A stretch of DNA of 64,000 bases, from the NCBI GenBank assembly GCA_019722365.1, contig JADFUC010002334.1, forward strand, positions 885,312 to 949,311, in the 5' to 3' direction. The notes under the pieces are model-generated. The model did no database searches. It saw only the letters and a list, made by a program, of their open reading frames with translations, and was not told where the DNA came from. Shown here piece by piece: positions 34,393 to 50,600 of the stretch. Each line of letters starts with the position of its first letter. Position 1 is the first letter of the stretch. A program made the position numbers and the translations under genes. Source of the DNA: Lithospermum erythrorhizon (Eukaryota > Streptophyta > Magnoliopsida > Boraginales > Boraginaceae).

Positions 34393-35460
34393 ATGTAGTA
34401 TTTCTAAAGTTATGCATTTTGTTGGTTGAGTTTTATATTATTTTGATTGCCAAAAAAGAGAATTGAACAATCTTTTAGAGATGGAGGTTATGTGATGATT
34501 CATATATGAAATTGTATGTTTGGATTTCATGGTTTTTGACTGATCAAAACAAAATAGGAAATAAAATTTTTTAGAGATGAGAAAATGAGTAATCATAATT
34601 TTAGTTTTGTTTTGGTTGAGTTTATAATTTGACTATTAAAATTAATGTATAGATCTCTTTGGGACGGATGGAAGTATTGAAATTATGTACGAATGTCTTA
34701 ATAATTTTTTAGTTTAATTTTAAAGTTCGAACTCAAAATATTTTTATATGTTGGTATCATATGTTTTGAACATATATCAACATATAGTGTCAATAATCTA
34801 CTCTTTTAATTTTACTATGTCAATTAAGATTGCAAAATTTGTTGATTTTGACTTTGAAAAGAGAAATTAAATAAACTTTGACTATTTTGAAAATTTTATT
34901 TTTTTTGAAAGTTGAAAAGAGATCTATTCTAAATACTACTATTTTTAATATAATATACTAATACCATTATTAATTTTTTCAAATCAAAGTTATGTATATC
35001 AATTTAGTACTATTAAAGCCTATTAATTTAGTCATTAGAAATAAATCAAATAATTTTTGAATGATTGAGAATTGAAATGCAAGAATGACTTAATAGTTTT
35101 GACTATTAAAAAATCAACACTCTTAGATTTGGCTAGTATGTAATATTCATAAGTTTTTGAATTTTTGGTGGTTGAATTATAACTCATTTTGATTATCGAA
35201 AATTAAACAGTAAAAACCTTCTAGAGACCTGGAGTAGCATGTGGTGATCATAATTTTTGAATTTTATTGTTTAAGTTTTATAATTTTGAATATTAACAAG
35301 AAAATCATTGAAAGACAATGTACGGATGGTGTTTGTATAATTGTATGTAGTATTATGTATTCATAAAATTTGAATTTTGGTAGTCGAGTTTTAAATAATT
35401 TTGACTATTGAAAATAAAATCTAAACAACTTTAATTATGGAGGTAGTATATGCCAATTAA
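34393..35460. repeat. Tandem repeat block (right part, displaced by copia)
   Basis: Further copies of the 22260-23203 units: TTTTAGAGATGGAGG, TTTGACTATTAAAAT, GGGACGGATGGAAGTATTGA, TCAACATATAGTGTCAATAA and GTTTTAAATAATTTTGACTA. They are degraded and partly rearranged. Confidence 0.65.
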
Positions 35461-36112
35461 GAGTAACATGTGCAACCCTACTTAAACTCTAATTTAGATA
35501 ATATATAAACCGTGATACAACCATACTCTAATTACTAATAGTTCATATTCATCATTGTTTTAAATCGAGACTGCTCTCCTTCTTTAAACCTTACAACTAC
35601 TTAATTTTTGATGCAATAGATAATCAATGTGTATTTATAAATAAATTTAGTTTATAGTGAAAATGAGATTCCCCAAGAAGCAGTCATGTGTTTACTAACT
35701 TATATTGAGAAGTAACTTTGAAAAAATCACAATGAAATATATTCTTCTAATTGAATTTTCTTATAATGAAAACCAAAATAAGTACAAAAAGATTTTGTGA
35801 TTTCATAGTCTTATGAAATTGATTTTTATAATTTAATTTTTGTTATCTTTATAATTTATAACAATTAAGAAATGAGTGAATCACATTTAACAAAACAACT
35901 AAACACACATCCTTCTACTAGTGTGTTATAAGAACACATGACGAGGAAAACCTTTTCCTTTTTATTCCTTCATTCTATTGGAACTTTTACCTCTATGACG
36001 TAGATACTAGTAACTATTGAAGTTGTAGTATATGTCAATCTATAATTGTTGACACTTGAAGATGAACATATTCCATGGATTAATAACTCAAAGACAAAAG
36101 CATGAGAGGCCT
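35461..36112. other. AT-rich spacer without visible genes
   Basis: Between the tandem-repeat block and the chromovirus. No coding or repeat structure can be supported, apart from GGCCT at 36108-36112, the probable target duplication of the chromovirus. Confidence 0.4.
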
Positions 36113-36658
36113 TGTATTCACTTCGAGTCAGACGCCTCGAGGTTGAGTCATCATCAACTCGTATATTTGTAGCTCACTAATCGATGGTTTAATAATTAAA
36201 ACACATGTTTAAAAAACCAAGAGAACCTCGAGCGCTTGATGAAAATAAAATAGTTCTAAACCCGAAAAACATTATTACACAAAATTTAACCATCGTGGGC
36301 ATTTGAGCCAAACCCAAAACATAAAATACCACAAACAACCAAGTCACAAATGTACCACAAAATATCTTACAATCTCAAAGATTCCAAACCAAAGTAAAAA
36401 AACTGCTTACATCAAAATAATGAAAGAGGGGACTGCCGAGATCCTAGCTACACTGCCTTCACCTAAATAAAGTCACCGCACACTCGCGAACTCAACCGCT
36501 TCGGGGTGGGCACCCATTAACTGGCGCGGGAAAGGGTGCTTCCATGCCTAGTGGGAACGGATCACCCGATGGTCACTACCCAGCATCCGAATGTAGTATG
36601 CTGGCTGGTGATAAACGCATACGTAGGGCACAGAGCAATAAGATGAATAAATACGCTT

Positions 36659-36696
<38 letters not shown>

Positions 36697-38650
36697 CGTA
36701 AATGGTTAACTATTCCGTGCATCATAACGTAAAATACCCATCATCAATCAATCCACATCTTGGGAAAACTCGACTTACGCACCTCATGTCATATTTCACG
36801 CCACATAACCAAACAAGTAACCAGCCAAATTTCACCCAACACGTTAATACCACAACCACAAATAAATAATTTACAAAAAGTGGAACCCACACAACATCAA
36901 ACATAACAATTCATCCTTTTCCGGCCGGCTCAAATTCTTCGAACACCCCACATCATCTCAACATCCACAAAATCAAACAACCCACAAATCACACGACAAC
37001 GTCAAACACGGACAATAAACACATTAATAGTCTTAATGTAACATCCATATCACAATAATACACAATACAAACTAATTGGGCATAAAACCCGCAGACTCAA
37101 ACGTAGATACACTCCTGCATACGCCCGGCTAACACAAATATACCAACATGAATATGTGAATACACAAGATAACTATACTAAAAAAATTACCCTTAAACAT
37201 AAATATACTCAAATATAAATACCTCCAATAACCACACCATAATGGATCTAATGCGACCACTAATAATAAGTCAACACTACGCCTCACAACTATACACAAT
37301 GTGTACTATAACACGTATTATTGTCATAACCAATTTACTCACACAACACCAAAACATAAATAAGATAAATAAACGAGCGATAAATCCCCACCTTGGCTAG
37401 TACCACTAGCACCTGGGCACACCCATCCTCACGTCATTCTAAAGTCCCGAGTCCACCGTACATTACAAAAATAGAATCATAACTGTGAACCATTTCAACT
37501 CCCCTTTATCCCACTCAAATAATTTAATTTTTTAACTAATTTCGCTTATAAATTTATACCCTTACGTGAAAGATTACCAGCTATGTTTCAATAACACTTT
37601 CGATGACCAACCTCGCTACCCCACTAAATTCTATAGCCTCTATATCCTATTCAAACTCCCAACATTTCCAAATAATCGTCTAACCACCCACTTCAACCTT
37701 TTTCCCTATTAACTTAACCATAACTCTCAACCCCTAATCCCTAAGTCTCTGCTTACTACCCAAAAACTAATCAAGATCAATTTCAACCTATTTGCTTGCC
37801 AACACTTATAATTCATAGTTGTATCTCAAACAACCACCATGTAACGATCTACTAACTTATTTACATTAACCACCACCTTTAGCTTAAAATCAATTCATCT
37901 ATCACCCGAAAGTCAATTCAACTATAACTACCCTTTTCTACCCCATATATCGATCATTATCAATTCTATATTATAATTCTAAGCTCTAGACGATAATTCT
38001 ATTCAATAATATACCTAAAAATTCCAAAGTCAACCTAAAGTTCAAAAGTCAACCGCCCTAAACACCAAATTTCATATCAAACACCATATTTCAATCCAAG
38101 AATAACTAATCTATAACCCAAGAATCAATTGGAGCAATAAAATTCAAAATATCAAAAAGTCAACAAAAGTCAAAGTTTGAGATTTCTACAAAATACTCAA
38201 AAATATCGTGACCTTTTACCTTGAAACGACGGAATGATGAGGAGAAACTTCTCCGAAAATTTAAGCTCCAAAGCTTGGAGAATTGAAGGAGAAAATCACA
38301 GGGTGTTGAAAAATCAAAAATCTAAGGGGGGTTCTTAAATGTCCCCATCGGCCGGAGGAAATAAGAAAAGAAAAGGCCTTGCTTTTTTTTTTTTTTGGGT
38401 TTTGGGCTTATTGGACTATAAAAGGTGAGTTGTAATTGGGTTGGGCCCAGAAGCCCAACCGGTGAAAATCCGGGCCTTTAATTCGATCGATACCTCTCGT
38501 TTTAACTTAATTCGACAACTAACTTCTGAACATTAACATTAACGAACGTAAAATATTTAGTGGGTTCCAAATTCACGGAAATAAATTAAAAATCTCATAT
38601 TTTAGTTTATTCTATTAACGAGTCGATACCGATATTAGCATTCTACAACA
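36113..38650 (-). repeat. Chromovirus 3' LTR
   Basis: About 2.54 kb. It shares long ordered blocks with the right LTR: AACACATGTTTAAAAAACCA, ACCACAAAATATCTTACAAT, GAGCAATAAGATGAATAAAT, CACTTTCGATGACC-like and AAGTCAACAAAAGTCAAAGT. It contains a short (TA)n run at 36664-36692. Confidence 0.85.
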
Positions 38651-38654
38651 AGGG

Positions 38655-38900
38655 TACCTCATATCCTCAAGGCCCTACGTGGGGCTCTCCACTGATGATT
38701 CCTCCACAAAAACTTTTACCAATTTCACTTTGTTCCTCAAGACCTTCTTCCGATCCAGTTCTCACCGTCCTCCTCATAGGTCAAATCTACACCCAAGTCA
38801 TCCGCCGAACTCTAAGATACGCGACCTATCCGCACGCATTTCGCTAATATGGAATATCATGAATCCTCTCCAATTCTCTAGGCAGGGCTAAACGGTAAGC
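38655..38900 (-). pseudogene. Chromodomain remnant of the chromovirus polyprotein
   Basis: On the minus strand near 38790-38670 the reading RNKVKLVKVLWRNHQW can be followed, with frame slips, by LEDMRYP. This fits the LRNK...VKVLWRN...ATWE.E.DM chromodomain at the C-terminus of chromovirus integrases. Confidence 0.6.
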
Positions 38901-39299
38901 TACTGCCCCCACCTTTGTCAAGATTTCAAACGGCCCAATGTAACGGGGACTCAACTTCCCTCTTCTCCCGAACCTCATCACACCCTTCCATGGAGATATC
39001 TTCAGAATACTCGTCCCCCCCACCCTTTAATCCACAAATCTACTCAAGGCCGACAAGATATTTCTTTGTCTATCCCGCGCCGTCCTCAAATGTTGTCAGG
39101 ATCACCTTTACTCTCTCTCTATCGAACTCTCCACCAACTCAGACCCATGTAAATGTTTCTTTTCCCCTGCCTCATTCCAACATATCGGAGTCCTACACCT
39201 CCTAATTACAAAGCTTCTCGAACGGTGCCATCCCAATACCGGGCTTGAAACTGCTTATTATAAGCTTCTAACTCCATTTTCGCAACTCCTCATCCCACC

Positions 39300-39945
39300 T
39301 AGAAACTAACACACAAGCTCTCAAGATGTGCTCCAACGTGCTCCGAATCGTTTCCTCGGATAATCAGCCCCTGCTTCGAGGATGAACGCAGCATTCAAAT
39401 GGACCTTCTGTCCCTAACGCCCCCGAAACCCTCCCTTAAAACCTCGGCGAACCTTGCGTCCCTATCCGAAAACAATACTCTTCGGCACTCGCAATCTCAC
39501 CACTTGGTCTACATCTTGGCCAACTTCTCCGCCCATCGGTTAAGCTTTATTAGGTAGAAAATGAGCGGTCTTAGATAGTCTATCCACAATTACCCAAATC
39601 CTGGCCATTTCTTTCTTCAGTTCTCGGAAGCCCAAACACAAAGTCCATGGTGATCTTCTCCCATGTCCACTCAGGTATCGGTAAAGGGTCAAGAACCCTC
39701 AAGGAAGGTTTATGGTCAATCTTGACCTGTTGGCAAATCAAACACTTCGCTACAAAATCTGCAATTTCTTTCTTCATCCCCGGCCACCAATAGTTTCCCT
39801 TAAAATTTCGCACATTTTGTATTCTGACGCATATTATATGAAGCATTGTGAGCCTCATCCAAGATCTCCCTTTTTTAGTCGGGCAAAGCTGGGGTACAAC
39901 CACTCGCTCTCCCAAACGCATCACCATCACGCCCAATCACCGTGA
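39300..39945 (-). pseudogene. Chromovirus integrase remnant
   Basis: Readable stretch YWWPGMKKEIADFVAKCLIC with CQQVKIDHKPS, the HHCC zinc-binding end, then PEWTWEKITMDFVFGLP, where the aspartate is the first of the D,D-35-E triad. Downstream parts (toward 39300) are frameshifted. Confidence 0.8.
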
Positions 39946-40139
39946 ACTCGCATTTACCTCCTCCTCTTCGCTTCTCGACCAGCCTCGTGACTTTCGCCTT
40001 CCTTTGCATCTCCCCTATTTTATCTAGCAACACTGGTCTCACCTTCAAATAGGCCAACAAAGATCCATCTCCTCCAACCTCAAAGTCTTCCCTAATCGCT
40101 TCAACTCCCCTTTGGCTCCTTCCACCTCCCTTTTCGCTT

Positions 40140-40780
40140 AAGGCATCCGCCACTACATTTTCTTCCTGATGATATTCAATCGCCGATCGTGAGTCACTGT
40201 AAACTCGCCCACCTTCGCTGCCCAAATTCAACTCCCTCGCGGTTATATACTTCAAACTCGAATCAGAATATCTAGCATTTAACCCCATGGCAAGTAGTGT
40301 TCCAAATTTTTAAAGCTCACACAATCGCGGCCAACTCCAAGTCATGGGTAGGATAATTTTTCTCATGATTCTTCAATTGTCGAGATGCATATGCGATTAC
40401 CTTCCCATTCCTGTATCAATACGCAACCTAACCCCTGATGTGAAGCATCACTGTACACCACATGCCCTCGCTCTCGACGGGTAAGAAAATAACACCGCGC
40501 CAGTCAATCTCCCTCTTCGCTTAATTGGAAATGTGCATCGCACTCTTCGCCCCAAACAAACCAGACACCCTTCCTGGTCAACTTAGTCATCTGAGCAACA
40601 TCAACGAAAAAGTCTTGTATGAATCTTCTCATCACCCAAATTAAACCCAAGAAACTTCTCACCTCAGTCACACTTGAAGGCCTCTCCCAATTCATCACCG
40701 CTTCCACCTTTTGTGGGTCCACACTAACACCTTCGCCCGAGATAACATGACCCAAGAATTGCACCTTCCCAACCAAAATT
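40140..40780 (-). pseudogene. Chromovirus RNase H / RT connection remnant
   Basis: Contains [20 protein letters not shown], then RSFLGL and RRFIQDF (end of RT), WGEECDAHFQ, and further on SLKYITARELNLG and NVVADALS, typical of gypsy RT-RNase H. Several frameshifts. Confidence 0.75.
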
Positions 40781-41400
40781 CACACTTTGAAAACTTTGCG
40801 TACAACTGATTTACCCGTAAGATTTCCAATACTTTCCTCAAATGCTCTTCATGTTCCAGCTCACTCTTAGAATAGATTAGGATGTCATCAATAAATACCA
40901 CCACGAACTTATCCAAGAACTCTCGAAAAACACGATTCATCAGGTCCATGAAAGCTGCTGGTGCATTTGTCAACCCAAACGGCATCACCAAGAACTCATA
41001 GTGCCCATATCTTGTACGAAACGCTGATTTTGATATATCATCCTCCTTAATTCTCAACTGGTGATATCCAGACCTCAAATCAATTTTTGAAAACACCCTC
41101 GCATCCCTTAATTGGTCAAAAAGATCATCAATCCTTGGCAACGGGTACTGCTCCTTGATACCACTTTGTTCAACCGCTGCAATCAATACAAAGCCTCATC
41201 GCCCCCATCCTTCTTGGACGAACGCATCGAGAACCCCAAGGAGAATAACTCGGCTCCGATAAAGCCCTTTCTCCAACAATCCCCGCAGAATCGTTCAACT
41301 CTTCAACTCGCTGGAGCCATTCTAAGACGTGCGCTAGATATCGGTTGCCTCGGTACCACTTCGATCGAAAATTCAATCTCCTGCTTGAGGTAGTCCTCGA
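40695..41400 (-). pseudogene. Chromovirus reverse transcriptase remnant
   Basis: The best-preserved domain: [60 protein letters not shown] and [11 protein letters not shown] with the catalytic DD pair. About 130 codons are open (down from 41186); the 5' part up to 41400 is in another frame (for example MRLCIDC, a shifted MRMCIDYR motif). Confidence 0.9.
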
Positions 41401-41869
41401 CAAATCCCTCGGAAACACATCCTTGAATTCCTCACAATCCGACATTCTCAAGCCGAGGCTCATCTTTCTTTCAAGTCCGCATGTGAACTCCCAAATACCC
41501 GACGCATCCCCTTTGTTCAAGAATCCTACGAGCTTCTAACACCGAGATCACAGCAAGACTATTAGAACCTCCTATCCCCCACAACTCGTAACTCGCCCTA
41601 CCCGGCTAAGAAACAATTTCCTTTACGGTGACAATTTATTACAAGACGGTGTTTCAACCACCATTCCCAAAATCAAATCAAAACTAATTAACTCAAAGGG
41701 TAATGATCTACTTCTAAGATACGATTATCAACACTTAAGGGACAATTACTATAAACCCTCAATTACTCCCAACCGACCTCCCCAATCGCCATTATTATCA
41801 GCGTACTGCATGCTCAGAACTCAAAGATAGCCTTTTAGCAAAATTCGAGATATAAAAGAGTGTGTGACC

Positions 41870-43300
41870 TTAATCAAATAATACGCGAGAGCATCAAGAG
41901 AAAGTAAAGATAGGATACCTGGCCACCGTTTCTGAGTATCCCGTGCCTCCCGCCGTGATCTGCATTACTTGCCCTCTTCCGTACAACTCCACTGGGGATC
42001 GCTACTCCGCTACACTGGGCCGATCTACCACCAAATCTCGGCCTCGACTGCTGGGCCCTCCAAACCGCCCACCTCGACCGCCTCGAGATCCACCTCTCCC
42101 AAACCGTGTCGAACCGTGGCTGGGTCGCTTCACTGCACTCCACATAAGAAGGAAATGCATTAGGCAAATGCCCCTGCCGGGCCGACATCGAAACACGCCA
42201 CCTCTGGGTACACAATCTCGCCTCAGGCCTATCTCCCGCCCACACCGAGGACATTAGCCATGTAATGCCTCGTTTAACACCCGAAATACCACCGTGAAAA
42301 CCACTCACTGGGAGGTGCTACTTTAGACGCCGAGAAGCCCCCCGGTGTAACTGGGTCGAATAGACGGTGTAATCGAATGGCCTCGTCTCCCGCTCTGTCA
42401 CGCCGAAAATTCCTCTCAAATCCCTCGGCTCTGCACGCCCTACAGCCCACCACACGACCTCCCTCTTCGCCTGGATTCTCGCTTATGTCCTCTCCACCTG
42501 CAACGCTGCATTCCTCAACTGGTGAAAACTCGTGTAAGTGAACAAGGACAATCTCTCCCGACCAGAATTCTCACCGACGAGAAGCCTCTAATCCTCAGAG
42601 CTCGCGGGTACACTCGAAGCGACACAAGTCGCCGAACCTCCTCATACCCATCAACGCTTTCCCCGTCAGATCTCGAACCAACTCCTCTCCATCGCATACA
42701 TATGAGTCTCCAAACGTAAATTTCGTCTAACGAGCTCCCGACCCAACCCAAGTGATCGGCACCTCACCCTTAGTCACCAAATCTTTGTGGACATGGTTCC
42801 ACCAACTCCTAGCTCCCCCCGACAACTGGTACACTGCAAACTTCACTTTTAACTCATCTCCTAAACCCATCGGTTCAAACTTATTCTCTAATGCCTCCAA
42901 GAATTCAATCGCAACCTCCGGTGTCGCGGCACTACGAAACTCAGGTGGTCCCTTCTTCAGAAACCTGCCTAAGAATCCGTCCGACCTCCGCCTCGGAGTG
43001 CCACCGCCGGGTCGTGCACCGGGCCCGCGCTACCTAACCTGCCTTCCAAAATCCTCATCACCTCGACTCCTCCGGGAATCGTACCTCCCCGGGGACCCGT
43101 TGGAACGCCGGCTTCCTCACCGCGCCCCCTTCCTCTAGCCCACGAAGCTCGCCTAGCGCCTCGCTCTAGGTCTACCCCGGCCTCTTCCAAAGATCACCCC
43201 CTACCAACGCTAGCCTCCGGCCTACTCTAGAAGCACTCTACCCTAACGTGGTCCGCGATCTCGATCCGTGCAACTCAACCTGTGGCATCCTCGCATGCCT
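41870..43300 (-). pseudogene. Chromovirus gag remnant
   Basis: Minus-strand pieces such as VKFAVYQLSG and SWWNHVHKDLVTKG (about 42840-42760) fit the capsid of plant gypsy gag. A Cys/His-containing stretch near 42270-42160 with QGHLPNAFPSYVEC looks like a broken zinc knuckle (GHL...C). All frames are interrupted. Confidence 0.65.
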
Positions 43301-43416
43301 ACGGAAAGAAAGTAAAAATAATTTAGACTCATAAAAGACTCATGACACAAAGAAATTTTTACAAAAATTTTAGACGAGGCACATACACCACGTAACCCAG
43401 CTAAACGGAAACCTAC

Positions 43417-43427
43417 GCCCGATACCA
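43417..43427 (-). other. Primer binding site of the chromovirus
   Basis: The minus strand reads TGGTATCGGGC, matching the first seven bases of the tRNA-iMet-type site (TGGTATCAGAGC) with two or three differences after. It directly adjoins the inner edge of the 5' LTR. Confidence 0.7.
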
Positions 43428-45998
<2,571 letters not shown>

Positions 45999-46003
45999 AG
46001 CCT

Positions 46004-46456
46004 AACTATGGATAATGCAATATGTCAAATGCTTTATCATATCCCGTAATCACTAATCACCAACTACAAATATATTCTAGCTTTCACAAAGACAAAGTTG
46101 CAAACATAATGTAACTAGTCCAGAAAAAAGGCGGAGTCGATCACCAACTACAACATATCAAGCATGTATTTTTATGTCAGAATGTGTTTCATTAGTTTTG
46201 GAGTTGAACTTCAATTGAGTCAAACTAATAAGCTTATATCAATTAGCTTAAAAAAGCAGAAACTTTGGGCCCCCATCAATTGAAACACAACATGCAATTA
46301 CCTCCCCGTATATCATCATGTTACCAATAAAAAACTAGAAGTACAATTAGCACGATGGTTTCAGACTTGTTACATCTCAGTTCTTAGTAGTTGGTATGCT
46401 GAAATTGATTCATTCCAACAACTACACAATCCCATCTCCTTCAGACAAAAAAAACG
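46004..46456. promoter_or_regulatory. Upstream region of the glutaredoxin relic
   Basis: About 450 bp between the chromovirus target site and the glutaredoxin ATG. It may be the ancestral promoter. No defined element is visible. Confidence 0.35.
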
Positions 46457-48039
46457 ATGAAAACAACGATTGCAAAATCAGTGTTTTTGTCCCTATTTAT
46501 TACAGCAGCATTTGTTGTCTCCACGTCAGCAACATCTGAAGATCAAGAATCCAAAGCAGCTGCTGCTAAAGCTAAAACCTTTGTCAAGAACACAATCTCT
46601 TCTCACTCAATTGTCATCTTCTCCAAAGCATATTGCCCGTTAGTATATTCTTGCTCTACTTATTTCGATTTTTCGGATTTTGATGGTTGACTTTTCGAAT
46701 AGTTAAGTAGTAATTTTAATCTCGTATCGTGCCATGATACTTCCTGTTCGTTAATTTTGATATTGAGTATAAAAATACCAGCTTTTTGAAATGGAGGGTG
46801 TATTCAGTTTTGGATTTTAATGGTTGACTTTTTATTTGTGTTATTGTGTATAGTTTTGATTCAGACGAAGTTATGGAAGTTCCATTGATATACTAGATTT
46901 TTGAATGGAGGGTATTCTAGTTTTGGATGAATAATACTCTTTTCTTGATATTTGTGTTATTGTGTAACGATAAGGTTTCGATTCGGGGATAAAGAAGTAC
47001 TACGTCATAATTTCGATATTGAGTATAAAAAATACTATTGTTTAATGAGGAGTATCCGCTTGATTTTAATGGTGGACTTTTTAGATGCGTGTGTATAATT
47101 TCATTTGGATAGTTATGAGTACCATGTTTGTTACTTTTGATAATTGAGAATAAAAACACGATCTTATTAAAATGGAGGAGTATTTATCAGTTTTATTTCT
47201 ATAAAAATCATGTTGCTCGTTAGTATATAGTTATATATTCATGTTGAACTCTCCATTATGAAAAGATTGGCTTTGGCTTTGTTGACTTTTGGAATAGTTG
47301 TGTAAGATTTTGATTAGATCAAAGCAGGAGTACCAAGTCTTCGTTAATTTTCGTGCTCTTGTTCTTGCTATTCTTAACATGAAGTTGAATGGTACTTTGT
47401 AGTTTGTAAAACATGGATCTTGATTGATTTGAAATAGATTTGCATCTCGGTTAATGTAATGGACTCAATTGTAAAATAATGTTGATACTTCCAATCTAAA
47501 TTGTGGCATCCATATTTTAGTAATAGAAATTGAATTATATTGATTGCACCAACATAGTTTTGCAATGTGTATGTGATTTTTCATATTCATATAAATTGGA
47601 GTTATAAATATAAACCTTCATGAAGAGAAACGGTTAGCTCATGAGATAGACATGCATCTAGGTGTGGCATTATCTATTGCTTTAACCGAGTTTAGTGGGT
47701 TTTAGAAGGAAATACTCATTTTATCAACATTGTAGTCAAGGTGGAAAAATGATTTCATAACTCCAAATGATCTAGTTATGCATCAGAATTAATGTTTTAC
47801 AAAGTAAAAAGGGTTTTGGAAGTGATAAACATCAGTAATCGTAGTATTTTATGCCTCTGCAATGGTTCTTCGACAGATTAAAATATTTTCTTCATCACTG
47901 TCTCCAAATAGACCACCATAAGTATTAAGTACGTACATTCTTCTAATACTACATTTAATTTTTTATTGAGCTGCAGATACTATAAAGAGCGAAGGCGGTT
48001 TTTGCAGAACTAAAGCAATCACCACATGTTGTTGAGCTA
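46457..48039 (+). pseudogene. Truncated secretory-type CC-class (CPYC) glutaredoxin
   Basis: Exon 1 (46457-46638) is open: MKTTIAKSVFLSLFITAAFV is a signal peptide, followed by AKTFVKNTISSHSIVIFSKA and YCP, as in GRXC3/C4-type glutaredoxins. The donor is CC|GTTAGT. After a 1.34-kb intron, exon 2 starts at 47977 (CAG|A TAC TAT AAA), so the active site reads C-P-Y-Y instead of CPYC: the resolving cysteine is gone. A one-base loss in the A-run after TAT AAA shifts the frame; beyond it AVFAELKQSPHVVEL can be read (to 48039), followed at once by TAA and unrelated sequence. The conserved C-terminal half (TVP motif, GG motif) is absent. A dead gene fragment, unless misassembled. Confidence 0.75.
46690..47200. 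repeat. Degenerate repeats in the glutaredoxin intron
   Basis: Four related stretches with TTTGAAATGGAGGGTGTATT, TTTTGATATTGAGTATAAAA and TGGTTGACTTTT-type blocks recur at roughly 100-130-bp spacing. Remnants of a tandem repeat or of MITE ends; the family is unknown. Confidence 0.45.
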
Positions 48040-48042
48040 TAA

Positions 48043-49546
48043 AACAAAAATTTTCTAGCATTGGATAGTTGAGAATCAAATCAAACACTCTCATTTAGCA
48101 AACTACAAAATAATCAACAGTATAAGCCCAAAACCTCATAATTTCCATTAATCACTAACAATAAGCAAAATAGAAATAATCCATAAACTAAAAAATCATT
48201 GATCTTTTATAACTTGAACTAATATAACATGTTACAAAAATAATTATCCAACCCCAGTTAAAAAGATTCAATTTTTATGTGTTTCAAGCTTGATCAAGCA
48301 TTAATCTTTTAGTCATGCATGTAAAACCTTGATGGAGACAGATACTAAAAGCCAAGAACTTTTTCCCTTTTGGCAATGATGATGGAACTAAGGGAGGCCA
48401 TCTGTCCTGTTATACATTTTTCAAAAGTTATTTAGTTCAAAATTTCGAATTTTTCTTATATCAACATTAGATATTCTTATATAAAAATTTCGCTCCGAAG
48501 CCGTGAGTTAGTATTACCATGTCAGTCAAGAAGGATAACAATGCTGCTGCAGCTAAAAGCCTTAGCTAAACACAATGAAAATGAAAATCACCATCACCAA
48601 CTATTAGTATCTCATGAAATGAAGCATAATGCTTTAACCATTTCACTTCATCTTCATAATTATGCATCATTTCAAGATTATGTTCTTGAAACATGAATAG
48701 CATTTTCAAGAGGTTTCGAGGTCGAGTACTTATAGTAACAAATACCTATTTTTTATTTTAAAAAAGAGTTTGAACTTTGAAGTTGAAGAATTTGAGAAAA
48801 ATAAAAACTGCATGCTACCAAAAATAATATTTTTTGAATTATGGAAAAAGACATCAACCGGAGATTAATGCTAGAAAATTTATTTTTTGAAATAGAGAGT
48901 TGAATTATTTTGGTAATAATATCAATTTCATATGAAATCACTGGTGCTCGACGTAGTGGTATTTTTATGGTCGATGAAACTGCATGCATCCCGGCTCCCT
49001 TTAGACTTTTCTCTTTCAGTATAGAATTCCAAATAATTTCTCCTCACCTCATAGCTTTCATCATGTTAGCGCTTGAACTTGAAAGCAAGTTAAAGCTACC
49101 TTGAATCAATCAATGGAATGAATGAAAAACCTCTTTTACCGAAAAGTTTAATCGTAGTGATGTTAATTGTGGTTACATTCATAAGTAGCTTGGTCCATCT
49201 TTTCTATAATCCAACAAATTTTAAATTTAGAAAGTCTATAATTAATTTCGTTGTTTTTAAAAATATCTACATGATGAGTCGAACTAGGACTCTAATGAGT
49301 AAAGCCCTTTAAGCCTCCTAATAGACCAATTCGATATTCTCATGATTAATTTCTTCATTCTATGCTTGTTTCTTTCTATGTACTTGGATAAAAATGTCAT
49401 CATGGGTGACCTTTAACAATGTTCCTCCTTAATCGAATACTATCTCGATCCACAAAATGATTATCTAGTTAATTTTCAATTATCGAAAAATATTATCTTA
49501 ATTTATACACATAACTTTAATTTCAATCAAACATATTAATAGTAAA

Positions 49547-49584
<38 letters not shown>

Positions 49585-50600
49585 AATTATCAAATACTTC
49601 TGTGTTATATTATATAATGTATAAATCTTGCTCGGAGTTCATAACTATAAAATCAATAATTAAAATTTAGGATTGAAGTAGCATGAACGAAGTGTCGAAG
49701 TATCCAATTACTCACTTGTATTCCTCTTTGTGATTCTTATAATCACAATTCAATGATTTATAATTTATAATGTTGGATAATTTACATGCCTTTTGTAGCA
49801 TTGTTAATGTACAAAGGAGCATTATGACTTATGAGGCATGAGGGTATTATAATATACGTAATCTGAATAATATGTGTACTTCAATAATAGCGACTGCGGT
49901 TTCTCATTAAAAAATGATAATGGACAACTGATGCATCACTATATCTCATTCACTACTAGTCTAATAAGCAGTACTCTAGTACTTCACTTTACTTGCTCTG
50001 ATTTAGTAATTCTTAATAGTTAAGAATCAAAGTCGTATTCAAATGAAAAAAAGGGAACCAATCAGCTTAAAGAGGAATACAAGTTACGGAGTACTCCTTA
50101 TTTTATGGAGGAGTCAAAAGACACAAATGCCCTCCTTCGTTTTTGAAGAATGTATCACAACTTGTAAACAAAGCTTCATGCAATGCAACTATGCAAGATC
50201 AAAGAAAGAGGATTTGTATAAAAAGGTTAGAGGACATATACCAAACTAGTATAGTTGTTTTAATGTTTTAAGATTTCTATTTAAAGAATTTGGAAAATGT
50301 GAATTTTAGAGATGAAGAACTACTAGGAAAATGAATAATTGTTGTTTTCTTACAAAAAAAATTACATTAGTATAAGTAGTATGACATCTTTTGAATAATG
50401 CTTTTATGTGAAAAGATAACTAATTCAAACTAACAAACTATGTGGGCACATTAATAATCCACAAATGCATCAACTTTAGTTTTTTCAAATAATAGCACCC
50501 ACTTTAACCTCATTATATACAATGCCCTCAATTAAAAAGGGCACCACTATACACACCAAACAATAAAAATGAAGTAAGAAAATGACTGTTTATCCTTTTC
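48043..50600. other. AT-rich intergenic DNA without supportable genes
   Basis: Short open frames here (for example at 48910, 49118 and 50043) have no motif, no intron-flank logic and atypical composition. A (TA)n microsatellite lies at 49560-49585. Nothing else can be assigned. Confidence 0.4.

Noticed and set aside
41943..42257. Open frames rich in Pro/Arg on the plus strand
   Set aside because: They are antisense to the gag remnant and reflect its composition; no motif.
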